From CAZGEA01 sp964524515 (GTDB lineage: Bacteria > Patescibacteriota > Microgenomatia > UBA8517), in contig CAZGEA010000003.1 in NCBI GenBank assembly GCA_964524515.1, forward strand, positions 62,001-126,000: a stretch of DNA of 64,000 bases, given 5' to 3'. The stretch's first letter is position 1. The number at the start of each line of letters is the position of its first letter. A program made the position numbers and the translations under genes. The notes under the pieces are model-generated. The model was not told the origin of the DNA. It made no database searches and was given only the letters and a program-made list of their open reading frames with translations. This document shows positions 51,251 to 59,594 of the stretch, one piece after another.

Positions 51251-53104
51251 ATGAAAAACAATAAAACAACATTAATATTAATAGTAGCCACATCAATATT
51301 GGGATTAATAGCCATTATCTCAGCTATAAGACTTTCCCAAATCAAAACATCTGTCTCTCCTGTCTCACCTGATAAGTCCTCTGCATCCACAAATATTTCA
51401 TGTCAGGCTTTAACATTTACAATTACACAATCCCCAACACCAACACCTACTGAAAATCCACTACTTGCAACAATTGGTGATTTTGTCTGGAACGATACTA
51501 ACAAAAACGGAATTCAAGATAATAGTGAATCTGGAATAGCAAATGTAACAGTCAAGCTTTACGATTCAACAAATACTCTCACTGGAACAACAATTACAAA
51601 TTCACAAGGAATCTATGAATTCAACAACTTAGCAGCCGGAAACTACACTGTCGAATTCGTAAAGCCATCTGGATATTCATTCTCACCAATTAATGTAGGT
51701 AGCGATACTAAAGACAGCGATGCAAACACAACTACAGGAAAAACTACCACAATAACTCTCTCTGCAGGTGAGACAGACACAACAATCGATGCAGGTTTAT
51801 ATAGACCACTTGGCTCAATCGGTGATTTTGTCTGGGAAGACACAAACAAAAACGGAGTTCAAGATAATGGGGAACCTGCTGTAGCAAATGTAACAGTTCA
51901 ATTATTCCTAGGATCAACGTTAATTGATTCAATGACCACTGATTCAAATGGTAAATATCTATTCACAAATCTTGAAGCAGGAAACTACCAAGTGGTCTTT
52001 TCACTGCCTGCCGGTTATTCATATACTCAAAGCCACCTTGGAACAAACGCTTCACTAGATAGTGATGTTAACAATGTAGGACACGCAAATATCACATTAT
52101 CAGCAGGACAAAATGATATAGATACAGACATGGGAATAATAATTGGTGCTGCAAAAATCGGTGATAAAGTTTGGAACGATACCAACAAAAATGGTCTTCA
52201 AGATAGCGGTGAACAAGGTGTTTCAGATATAACTGTAAGATTATATGCAAGCACTGGTTCAACAATTTCATCAACTACAACAAATTCACAGGGACTATAT
52301 CTTTTCGACAACCTTGTCCCAGGTAACTATTCAGTTGAATTCATTCTTCCATCAGGATATGCATTTACAACACAAAACCAAGGCACTGACGATACCAAAG
52401 ATAGCGATGTCGACACAACAACAGGAAAAACAAACCAGACTTCACTCACAGCATTTGAAGAAGACATGACATGGGATGCAGGCATTTATTCTTCACCAAC
52501 TCAAGCTGCACTAGGAGATAGAGTATGGAAAGATACTAACGACAATGGTATTCAAGATACAACAGAGGATGGAGTTGCATCAGTAACTATTAGATTACTC
52601 AACTCAAATGGTGTACAGATATCACAAACAACAACAGATTCCCAAGGATACTACGGTTTTGCAAACTTAAACCCAGGATCATATATTGTTGAATTTGTAA
52701 AACCATCTGGATACAAATTTACAAAAATAGATCAAGGATCAGATAATTCAAAAGATTCCGATTCAGATACAACATCCGGCAAAACAACAATCATAACTCT
52801 ATCTGCAGGACAATCTGATTACACATGGGATGCAGGGCTTTCAGTAGATGGAACAGGTGGTTCAACCCCAACTCCAACACCAACAGCCACACCAACACCA
52901 ACTGCAACAAGTTCGAATACATCATCAGCTAGACCAACAGCGACAGCAACTGCAACAAGTACCTTAATTGCATCCAAAACAGCAGCTCCATCTGCAACAG
53001 CCGCAAGCTTACCAAACGCTGGAGTTGGAATGCCAACAATCATAGGATCAGCAATTGGAGCAGTATTATTAATAAGCGCTGTAATTCTTCTAGGAATCTT
53101 CTAA
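51251..53104 (+). CDS. Surface protein with four SdrD-B-like repeats and LPNAG signal
   Basis: After an N-terminal helix (about residues 6-26) and a short PTPTPT linker come four repeats of about 115 residues starting near 72, 188, 301 and 418. Each begins IGDFVWNDTNKNGIQD-like, where the DxNxNGxxD loop is a likely calcium site, and continues GxYxFxNLxxGxYxVEF, GSDxxxDSD and TITLSAG. These are SdrD B-like (Cna-B-type) beta sandwiches. A Pro/Thr/Ser/Ala stalk (about 535-583) leads to LPNAG (about 585) and a membrane helix that ends the protein with no basic tail. It is probably a rigid calcium-stiffened surface stalk anchored by sortase. Confidence 0.88.
   Translation: MKNNKTTLILIVATSILGLIAIISAIRLSQIKTSVSPVSPDKSSASTNISCQALTFTITQSPTPTPTENPLLATIGDFVWNDTNKNGIQDNSESGIANVTVKLYDSTNTLTGTTITNSQGIYEFNNLAAGNYTVEFVKPSGYSFSPINVGSDTKDSDANTTTGKTTTITLSAGETDTTIDAGLYRPLGSIGDFVWEDTNKNGVQDNGEPAVANVTVQLFLGSTLIDSMTTDSNGKYLFTNLEAGNYQVVFSLPAGYSYTQSHLGTNASLDSDVNNVGHANITLSAGQNDIDTDMGIIIGAAKIGDKVWNDTNKNGLQDSGEQGVSDITVRLYASTGSTISSTTTNSQGLYLFDNLVPGNYSVEFILPSGYAFTTQNQGTDDTKDSDVDTTTGKTNQTSLTAFEEDMTWDAGIYSSPTQAALGDRVWKDTNDNGIQDTTEDGVASVTIRLLNSNGVQISQTTTDSQGYYGFANLNPGSYIVEFVKPSGYKFTKIDQGSDNSKDSDSDTTSGKTTIITLSAGQSDYTWDAGLSVDGTGGSTPTPTPTATPTPTATSSNTSSARPTATATATSTLIASKTAAPSATAASLPNAGVGMPTIIGSAIGAVLLISAVILLGIF
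51468..52830 (+). repeat. Four SdrD-B-like coding repeats
   Basis: Four diverged repeats of roughly 340-350 bp start near 51468, 51816, 52154 and 52505, marked by ggtgattttgtctgg-like starts and gcaggt/gcagga before the next unit. Repeats 1 and 2 share the GDFVW opening. Divergence indicates an old amplification with no recent homogenisation. Confidence 0.85.
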
Positions 53105-53155
53105 GACAAATCAAATATAATAATCGACACTCTACTTGAAGCCATTTATATTTTC

Positions 53156-55585
53156 TCAATGCCAGGAGTTAAGCCAGTAATATGAATCATTAAGCCACAA
53201 GGAAACTGGATAACCAATAAATCTTGGATAAAAATAAACAAAGACTACCCCTGCAATCACAAAAAAAGGTAATATGAATTTCATGTTTTTTCTCAAAAAA
53301 TAAGCAATACAAATTATCATAAAAGGAATCGAAGGCAAATAATGATACAAAAACATAATACGAGGAGATAAGGCCCATGGAGCAAAATAAACAAAATAAG
53401 CAAAAACAACCAGACCCAATACCAAAAATTTATGTTTTATCACTCTATATAAACAATACAAAACAGAAAATACACCAAACCAAAAAACAATAGGGTTACC
53501 CATTAAATAAACATTCTCAACTACCCCATTAATTGGGGTTCCAGTATATAGCCAAACAGGTTTATATAAAAACGGCCATGTGTACCAAGGAGACGTAAAA
53601 GGATGAGTTGCTCGCAAATTAGTGTGATACCACCACATTTGTTTCTGCATTCCAATAAATATGTCAAAACCATGACCAGAGGTAAACATTGGAATATATG
53701 TTGCAATATAAACCAGAGGTGGCAAAATTAAAAACCACAAATACGAAAGTCTTATTTTCTTTTTCAATGCAAAATGTGCAACTATATAAATCGGCAATGT
53801 CCACATTGTGCTCCACTTAGATGCTGCGGCCAGTCCCAAAAAAATAGCAGATAAAAAATTCCTATCTCTCATGTATAAATAAATTGAAACCAACGCAAAC
53901 AACAAAAAATAAGAATCATTCATGCCAATTCGCGAAAGAACCAAGGATAATCCATCTAAACTAAAAACTGCAGCTGCAAGTGTAGAAAGCAATCTATCTT
54001 TAAATAAAAATTGAGAAATAGCATAAACTAAAACAACAGTTAGTGTTCCAGAAATAGCAGCAGGCATTCTCCACCCAACAGGATTCTCTCCAAGAACCAT
54101 CATTCCACCAACCATTATCAATTTAGAAAGTGGTGGGTGAGTCCATTCATAAGCATATCCTTTAGGAGGCTCATTCCACCATTCCCAAGCTTTCGGATTT
54201 CCATGTAAAATCTCGCGAGCAGTAAATGCATGATATATCTCATCAAAATAGTCACTTGTTGGGCTATAAAGCCTATATACTCTTGTCACAAAAGCAAAAA
54301 CAAGAATCAATATAAACAAAAAATTATAAACTTTTGGAGATATTTTTATTTTTGAAAATTCATCTCGTTTATCAAAATTTTTCAAAAAGCCTTTAAAATA
54401 TTTAATCAACTTCTCTTTATTAAAAATCTCCCTCCTGTCTTCTCTCCAAAAAGAAAAATATATAAAAATTAAAGAAATTATATTCAAAAATATAAACAAC
54501 TGTACCTGAAAAAGGCTAAAAACTTCTTTAAAATTTTGAGTTATCCAAATATACGAATAATGCATATTTGCAATGTAAGTAATTGAAATTATCAAATAAG
54601 AAATAAGCGCAGAAGGAAACGAAAAAGATGCAATTAAAATTGGAGCCAATGCAGGCAACAAATGTCTCTCATGCATTCGTGTGACAAATAAAAATCCTGA
54701 CAAAAAAACTAATGATGAATATATAAATTTTGCCTCAGGCAATTTTCTCTTTTTTATATAAACTAACAAAGAAACAACAACAGGTACAACTACTCCTAAA
54801 ATCTGACTAAACAAGTTATCATTCTTCCAAAAACCAAATAGCCCCCAAAAAGAAAATGCATTAACACTCCCATATGGATATTGTGTAGTAGTTGCATTCA
54901 CTCGATCCAAAACAAAATTTAAAAAACTCCCATTACTAGAATTATAAAACGGATAAAAAAGACCAAGAAAAACTAATGCTCCAACAAATCCATACAACAA
55001 AATTTTAACTGACTTGGTTTTCTTGTGTAACAAATATAAAAAGATCATTGGAACCAATAGAACTGCTTGTGGTTTAGTTATTGTAGCCAATGCCAAAAAA
55101 AATGCTGAAAATAAAATCCTAGAATCCAAAAAATAAAGTGAAGCCAATACAAAAAATACTGGAACAGAATCTACCTGTCCCCAAAATGTCGAGTTTGATA
55201 AAACAGCAGGATTAAATACATACAAAAACGAAGCAATGAGTCCTAATTTTTTATTTTTTATTTTTGATACTGATAAATAAATCAAAATCCCCGTTCCCAA
55301 ATCAGCAATTATTGCAGGCAATTTATAAAGTAAAACTGGTGAAACCCAAGGAATTAAACTTGAAATTTTTGACAAAAACCACAATACGTACAAATATCCA
55401 GGCAAATAATCACTCCATCCACTATAAAATTTCAAAAAACCTCCACTTGATAATGAATTACCCCAAGCAATAAATGTATTTTGATCAAGTGTTAGTGTTC
55501 CAAGAGGTGAAAGTACAATTCTTGCAAAAAAAGCAGCTAAAATAATACTAAATAATGCGAAAAATTTTGATTTCTTTTGATTCAT
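53156..55585 (-). CDS. Double GT-C protein: mannosyltransferase-like half fused to protein-O-mannosyltransferase
   Basis: The ATG start (MNQKKSKFF) was preferred to a TTG two codons earlier. The 809-residue polytopic protein has an N-terminal GT-C half with KFYSGWSDYLPGYLYVLWF and FWGQVDSVPVFF, and a C-terminal half matching bacterial protein-O-mannosyltransferases: SDYFDEIYHAFTAREIL (about residue 443, with the catalytic Asp-Glu), THPPLSKLI (about 481), GMNDSYFLLFAL and SPWYTWPFLYKP. Bacterial PMTs glycosylate Thr/Ser of exported proteins from polyprenyl-phosphate-mannose. The Thr/Ser-rich stalk proteins next door are obvious candidate targets. Typical PMTs of about 500 residues lack the extra half. 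Confidence 0.85.
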   Translation of the reverse strand: MNQKKSKFFALFSIILAAFFARIVLSPLGTLTLDQNTFIAWGNSLSSGGFLKFYSGWSDYLPGYLYVLWFLSKISSLIPWVSPVLLYKLPAIIADLGTGILIYLSVSKIKNKKLGLIASFLYVFNPAVLSNSTFWGQVDSVPVFFVLASLYFLDSRILFSAFFLALATITKPQAVLLVPMIFLYLLHKKTKSVKILLYGFVGALVFLGLFYPFYNSSNGSFLNFVLDRVNATTTQYPYGSVNAFSFWGLFGFWKNDNLFSQILGVVVPVVVSLLVYIKKRKLPEAKFIYSSLVFLSGFLFVTRMHERHLLPALAPILIASFSFPSALISYLIISITYIANMHYSYIWITQNFKEVFSLFQVQLFIFLNIISLIFIYFSFWREDRREIFNKEKLIKYFKGFLKNFDKRDEFSKIKISPKVYNFLFILILVFAFVTRVYRLYSPTSDYFDEIYHAFTAREILHGNPKAWEWWNEPPKGYAYEWTHPPLSKLIMVGGMMVLGENPVGWRMPAAISGTLTVVLVYAISQFLFKDRLLSTLAAAVFSLDGLSLVLSRIGMNDSYFLLFALVSIYLYMRDRNFLSAIFLGLAAASKWSTMWTLPIYIVAHFALKKKIRLSYLWFLILPPLVYIATYIPMFTSGHGFDIFIGMQKQMWWYHTNLRATHPFTSPWYTWPFLYKPVWLYTGTPINGVVENVYLMGNPIVFWFGVFSVLYCLYRVIKHKFLVLGLVVFAYFVYFAPWALSPRIMFLYHYLPSIPFMIICIAYFLRKNMKFILPFFVIAGVVFVYFYPRFIGYPVSLWLNDSYYWLNSWH

Positions 55586-57458
55586 ATACAAGTTTTAGTC
55601 TAGACATTGAATTTAATTGATCAATTGCCCTAGGATAATTATTACTTTCCTCTTCCCCATAATATACATAATTTGCCTTATATTTTTGCACGATTTTGTT
55701 CAAATTCACAGATGGGTTTTCGTAAAATTCATTTATATCACTTTGACGAGTAAATACACTATCCTGACCGACATTAAACCCATGCGAATAAGGCCAATTA
55801 ATATACGATAAAAGCCTCAATCTGCCTCCAATCTGTGATATAGGTGTATGAACTGTCGGAATTGCCACAAATACACTTCTTTCTGATGTGTTGTTTCGAA
55901 TCCAAATGCCTGCATCATAATCACTTTGCTCATATGCCATATTCTTATTTAGAATACTTGATCCCAATGTCAAAAAAGAATTAAACGATGAAACAAATGC
56001 AATTACAACAATCAACCCAAAAACCAATTTACTTGAAAATTTGTTAATAATATATCCTATCAAAATTGCACCAACCACCTGCATATACCAAAAAAATTTC
56101 ACCATATCAAATGGTATAGGGGTTAAAGTAACCAAATGAGGGATTGCCAAAAAACTAAAAAATAAAATTGACAAAAAAATTACCTCTTTGTTAAATTTTT
56201 TATAAATTCCACAAAAAATACCAAGAATTGCCAAAATAAATGGGAAGCCAAAATTCAAAAAATAATATACTGGATAATAAAACAAAGTCTCACTTTTCCA
56301 AGGTTTAAAAATTATCGACTTTTGTGCAATTTTAATTGCATCACCAGATGTCGGCAATAAAAATTCAACAGAAAAAACTAATATAAAAATTGTTAACAAA
56401 AATATAAAAATATTTAACAAAAATTTTGTTTTTAAATTAACTAGAATAGATAATATTCCAATTGCAAAAATACAAATTGAAGAGAAAGCTTGAAATTTAA
56501 ATGTTAATCCACCAATAAAAGCTATTAAAAAAATATATTTTATTTTTTTCTCTCTTAAGAAGATTAATGATACCATCAGTGAAACTACAAACGCAGACAT
56601 TCCAGCCATCATGGGTCTATTTTGCAGTAATTGATCAACTAATGATGGAAACTCAATCAACTTCCCATACTCAAGTGAATAACTACTATTGGAAATCAAA
56701 TCGAAAACACGGTATATAAAATTACCACCACTTAAATTTACAAATAAATCTTTAAAAAAATTAATATACAAAAAATTTGCAGAAAAAATACCAATAAAAC
56801 TAATTAATATTGAAATTTTTATTCTTTTAAACAAAAAGTATGAAATTGAATATAGTCCCAATACAATTACCGATGCATAAATCGGATTAACCAAAACCAA
56901 AACAAAAGGCAAAAAATTTCCATATGATTTCTCCAAAACTGCAGAATGTAAATCAGAAAAATAATAATAGGACAAAGGTCTACCAGAAAAATAAGGCGCC
57001 TGTGGAGGAAAATTTCCTTGCGTAAGCGATTCAATTATCTCCAAATGCATTGATGTATCCTGCCAATTAACTGATGACAATACATAATAACCATTATATT
57101 TTGTAAAAATTCCTGGAAACAAACTTAAAAAGAATAATAAATAAACAAGAGCACCAACAAAAAAAGAACAAGCATTAACCTTATCTATTTTTTTATATTT
57201 ATTCTTCCGAACAGCAAGTAAAAGTAAAAAAGCAAAAACAACAATTAAATCAAAAAAATATATAGTGCCATAGTTAAAACCAAAACCAAGAGATATCAAA
57301 TAAATCAAAAATGTCGAAAGCAAAATACTAATTATTATGGACAATGGTAATTTTTGATACCATACAAGTTCCATGTAAAATAATTCAATGAATACAAATC
57401 CACTTAAAAAACTTGTACATAACAAAGATAGGATTAAAAAAATAGTACTTCCAATCAT
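55548..57458 (-). CDS. GT-C-like polytopic membrane protein
   Basis: The 636-residue protein has about 12-14 membrane helices and a periplasmic-type C-terminal domain (WIRNNTSERSVFVAIPTVHT to KIFRII). A loop containing WQDTSMHLEIIESLTQGNFP and SGRPLSYYYFSDLHSA resembles the YYY-type loop of the DUF2298/GT-C superfamily. It is probably a glycosyltransferase using a lipid-linked sugar; substrate unknown. It overlaps the PMT gene by 38 nt and its 5' end overlaps the divergent gene at 57388 by 71 nt. A second possible start lies 28 codons downstream but would remove the first helix. Confidence 0.65.
   Translation of the reverse strand: MIGSTIFLILSLLCTSFLSGFVFIELFYMELVWYQKLPLSIIISILLSTFLIYLISLGFGFNYGTIYFFDLIVVFAFLLLLAVRKNKYKKIDKVNACSFFVGALVYLLFFLSLFPGIFTKYNGYYVLSSVNWQDTSMHLEIIESLTQGNFPPQAPYFSGRPLSYYYFSDLHSAVLEKSYGNFLPFVLVLVNPIYASVIVLGLYSISYFLFKRIKISILISFIGIFSANFLYINFFKDLFVNLSGGNFIYRVFDLISNSSYSLEYGKLIEFPSLVDQLLQNRPMMAGMSAFVVSLMVSLIFLREKKIKYIFLIAFIGGLTFKFQAFSSICIFAIGILSILVNLKTKFLLNIFIFLLTIFILVFSVEFLLPTSGDAIKIAQKSIIFKPWKSETLFYYPVYYFLNFGFPFILAILGIFCGIYKKFNKEVIFLSILFFSFLAIPHLVTLTPIPFDMVKFFWYMQVVGAILIGYIINKFSSKLVFGLIVVIAFVSSFNSFLTLGSSILNKNMAYEQSDYDAGIWIRNNTSERSVFVAIPTVHTPISQIGGRLRLLSYINWPYSHGFNVGQDSVFTRQSDINEFYENPSVNLNKIVQKYKANYVYYGEEESNNYPRAIDQLNSMSRLKLVYESKEIKIFRII
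57354..57381 (+). promoter_or_regulatory. Promoter of the gene at 57388
   Basis: TTGATA (57354-57359), a 16-nt spacer and TAAAAT (57376-57381, preceded by TG) end 6 nt before the ATG, predicting a leaderless mRNA. The promoter lies inside the coding region of the opposite-strand gene. Confidence 0.55.
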
Positions 57459-58590
57459 TTTATTTTCTTTTGCTTTCTTAATTTATTTAATAACATCGGG
57501 AGGTGAGACTCCATATAACTATTTTACAAGACTTGGGCATTCATTTATTAGTGGTAAATATTTCCTTAATGAAAACCCGCCATGGCTTAATGAACTAATA
57601 CCACTTGGCGAAAATAAATTTGCCGTGCCATATCCACCAATGCCTGCAATTTTATCAATACCATTTGTTGCTATTTTTGGAAAAAATTTTCCTCAACAAA
57701 TATTAGCTCACATTCTAGGAAGTGCAATTTCAGTTGTAACTTTCTATATCACTCTAAATATCACAAAAAATAAAACTAAGAGCCTTTGGGTATATTTATT
57801 TTGCTCTCTAGGTAATATCCTATGGTATCTTTCATCTGTTGGCTCATCATGGTACTTAGGTCAAATTTCCGGAGCATTTTTTATATCATTAGCAATTTAT
57901 GAATCTTTAAAAAACAAAAGACCATTTCTCGTTGGCGTTTTATTAGGATGTGCTTATTTGTCACGTATTCATTTAATATTATCCGTGCCTTTCTTTATAT
58001 TTCTTCTTTACAAAAAAGATGAATACAAATTTAAAAATATTATTTTATTAATTTCTGGTTGTTTTATATTTATTGGTCTAAATTCTATCTATAATTTAAT
58101 AAGATTTGGAGTAATTTGGGATAAAAGTTATTTACTAATTCCAGGAGTATTAGATGAACCATGGTTTGCACATGGAATATTAAATATAAGATATATTTTC
58201 AATAATATAAAAACAATATTTTGGTCATTCCCAAAAAAAATTGATACTTTTCCATACATTATTCCATCATGGAACGGTTTATCAATCTGGATCACATCCC
58301 CAGCATTTTTATTAATTATTCTCTCCCCATTAAAAAACAAAATAACACAAATTTCATATATTGCAGCTCTTCCTATTCTATTTTTTGTATTTATGCACGG
58401 AAGCAACGGTTTTGCGCAATTCGGTTACAGGTTTGCAGTTGATGCCTATCCTTTTTTATTCTTAATATTAATAAATTCACTAAAAGAAAGACGACTTAAT
58501 AAAATAGATTGGTTTCTACTTATAATTTCAATTATAGTCAATCTTTGGGGTGTTGTTTGGATCAACAAATTCGGCTGGGTCACTTTTTAA
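57388..58590 (+). CDS. GT-C-like membrane protein
   Basis: The 400-residue protein has about ten membrane helices. The first exterior loop (GGETPYNYFTRLGHSFISGK) and VPYPPMPAILSIPF have the look of GT-C or ArnT-like glycosyltransferases, which keep catalytic acidic residues there; the usual Asp/Glu pair is not evident. No family can be named. It converges with the LCP gene, the two overlapping by 4 nt at their stops. Confidence 0.6.
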   Translation: MNTNPLKKLVHNKDRIKKIVLPIILFSFAFLIYLITSGGETPYNYFTRLGHSFISGKYFLNENPPWLNELIPLGENKFAVPYPPMPAILSIPFVAIFGKNFPQQILAHILGSAISVVTFYITLNITKNKTKSLWVYLFCSLGNILWYLSSVGSSWYLGQISGAFFISLAIYESLKNKRPFLVGVLLGCAYLSRIHLILSVPFFIFLLYKKDEYKFKNIILLISGCFIFIGLNSIYNLIRFGVIWDKSYLLIPGVLDEPWFAHGILNIRYIFNNIKTIFWSFPKKIDTFPYIIPSWNGLSIWITSPAFLLIILSPLKNKITQISYIAALPILFFVFMHGSNGFAQFGYRFAVDAYPFLFLILINSLKERRLNKIDWFLLIISIIVNLWGVVWINKFGWVTF

Positions 58591-59594
58591 AAACTATTTT
58601 TCAAATCACTTTGTAATTTATTCCAATTATTTGTTTTAGGAATCAAAACATATTGATTATCATACTTTTTATAATTTAATGGTGAATATAAATAATCTTC
58701 AAGACTAAAACTTTTAACTTTTGCTCTACTATCAAAAACTAAACGCAAAATTGAGGGAATGTTCTGATTTGATACATTTGATTTTACGTTTTCTGATATT
58801 ACTTTTATTAAATTAAAATACACTTGAGAATTTGAAATTACCTCGGGCGAAAATATTTTTTTATAAATTCCATCAAACACCTCTTGTTGTCTAATACCTC
58901 TTGCAAAGTCTGTTCCAGTATCACCCTCCGAGTGTCTTGATCTTGCATAAATCAATGCAGTCTCACCATTCATAAATGTTTCACCTTTTTCAAAACTAAC
59001 TGTTTTGTATCTACAGCCATACAAAGGATCACCTCCACACAAATCATTCTCCAATCCTTCAATAGGATATTTATTATCTACAAAACTTTCTGATACATTT
59101 ACTGTTACTCCACCCAAAACATCAACAACTTCACGAAACGATGAAAAATCAAGCAAAAACAAATAATCAGGACGAACACCTAAAACATCCTCAACGCCTT
59201 CAGACACCATATCAAAGCCACCATAATGATATAAACTATTAATCTTCGTAGAATATTTAACAGACCAAATATCTCTTGGAATTGAAACTCTAATCAAATT
59301 TTTATTATTACTGTCTACAGGCATAGACAAAAAAAGCATGCTATCAGTTAAATCAGCTCCTTCATGGCTACCTCCTCCAACACCTAAAATCAACAAATTA
59401 ACTCGATCAAAAGAACTTGAGGTAATATTTTTATAATTTGGTTTTACAAAGCTATCAATCAAATAAAATGGATATGAATTAACTATTTTTCCCCACAAAA
59501 AATTTGCTAAAAACAAAGTTACTAAAAATAAAATAATTAAAACAAAAAAACTCTTTAGTATTTTATTCAAACTTATTGGTACAATGTGTTGCAT
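58587..59594 (-). CDS. LytR-CpsA-Psr (LCP) family cell-wall ligase
   Basis: The 335-residue protein has one N-terminal membrane helix (about residues 11-31) and the LCP domain: VNLLILGVGGG, DLTDSMLFLS (first acidic pair), IRVSIPRDIWS (catalytic-site Arg-Asp), INSLYHYGG, the DFSSFREVVDVLGGVTVNV segment and ALIYARSRHSEGDTGTDFAR with the pyrophosphate-binding Arg. LCP enzymes move polyprenyl-linked glycopolymers onto peptidoglycan. Its ATG abuts that of the divergent helicase gene. Confidence 0.92.
   Translation of the reverse strand: MQHIVPISLNKILKSFFVLIILFLVTLFLANFLWGKIVNSYPFYLIDSFVKPNYKNITSSSFDRVNLLILGVGGGSHEGADLTDSMLFLSMPVDSNNKNLIRVSIPRDIWSVKYSTKINSLYHYGGFDMVSEGVEDVLGVRPDYLFLLDFSSFREVVDVLGGVTVNVSESFVDNKYPIEGLENDLCGGDPLYGCRYKTVSFEKGETFMNGETALIYARSRHSEGDTGTDFARGIRQQEVFDGIYKKIFSPEVISNSQVYFNLIKVISENVKSNVSNQNIPSILRLVFDSRAKVKSFSLEDYLYSPLNYKKYDNQYVLIPKTNNWNKLQSDLKNSF
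59580..59585 (+). promoter_or_regulatory. -10 box for the uvrD-like gene
   Basis: TACAAT preceded by TTGG ends 9 nt before the ATG at 59595. No good -35 at normal spacing was found. It lies inside the first codons of the divergent LCP gene. Confidence 0.4.

Noticed and set aside
50797..52830. Possible CRISPR or satellite array
   Set aside because: The repeats are in frame, degenerate in codons and encode stalk or SdrD-B-like domains. No constant repeat with unique spacers exists.
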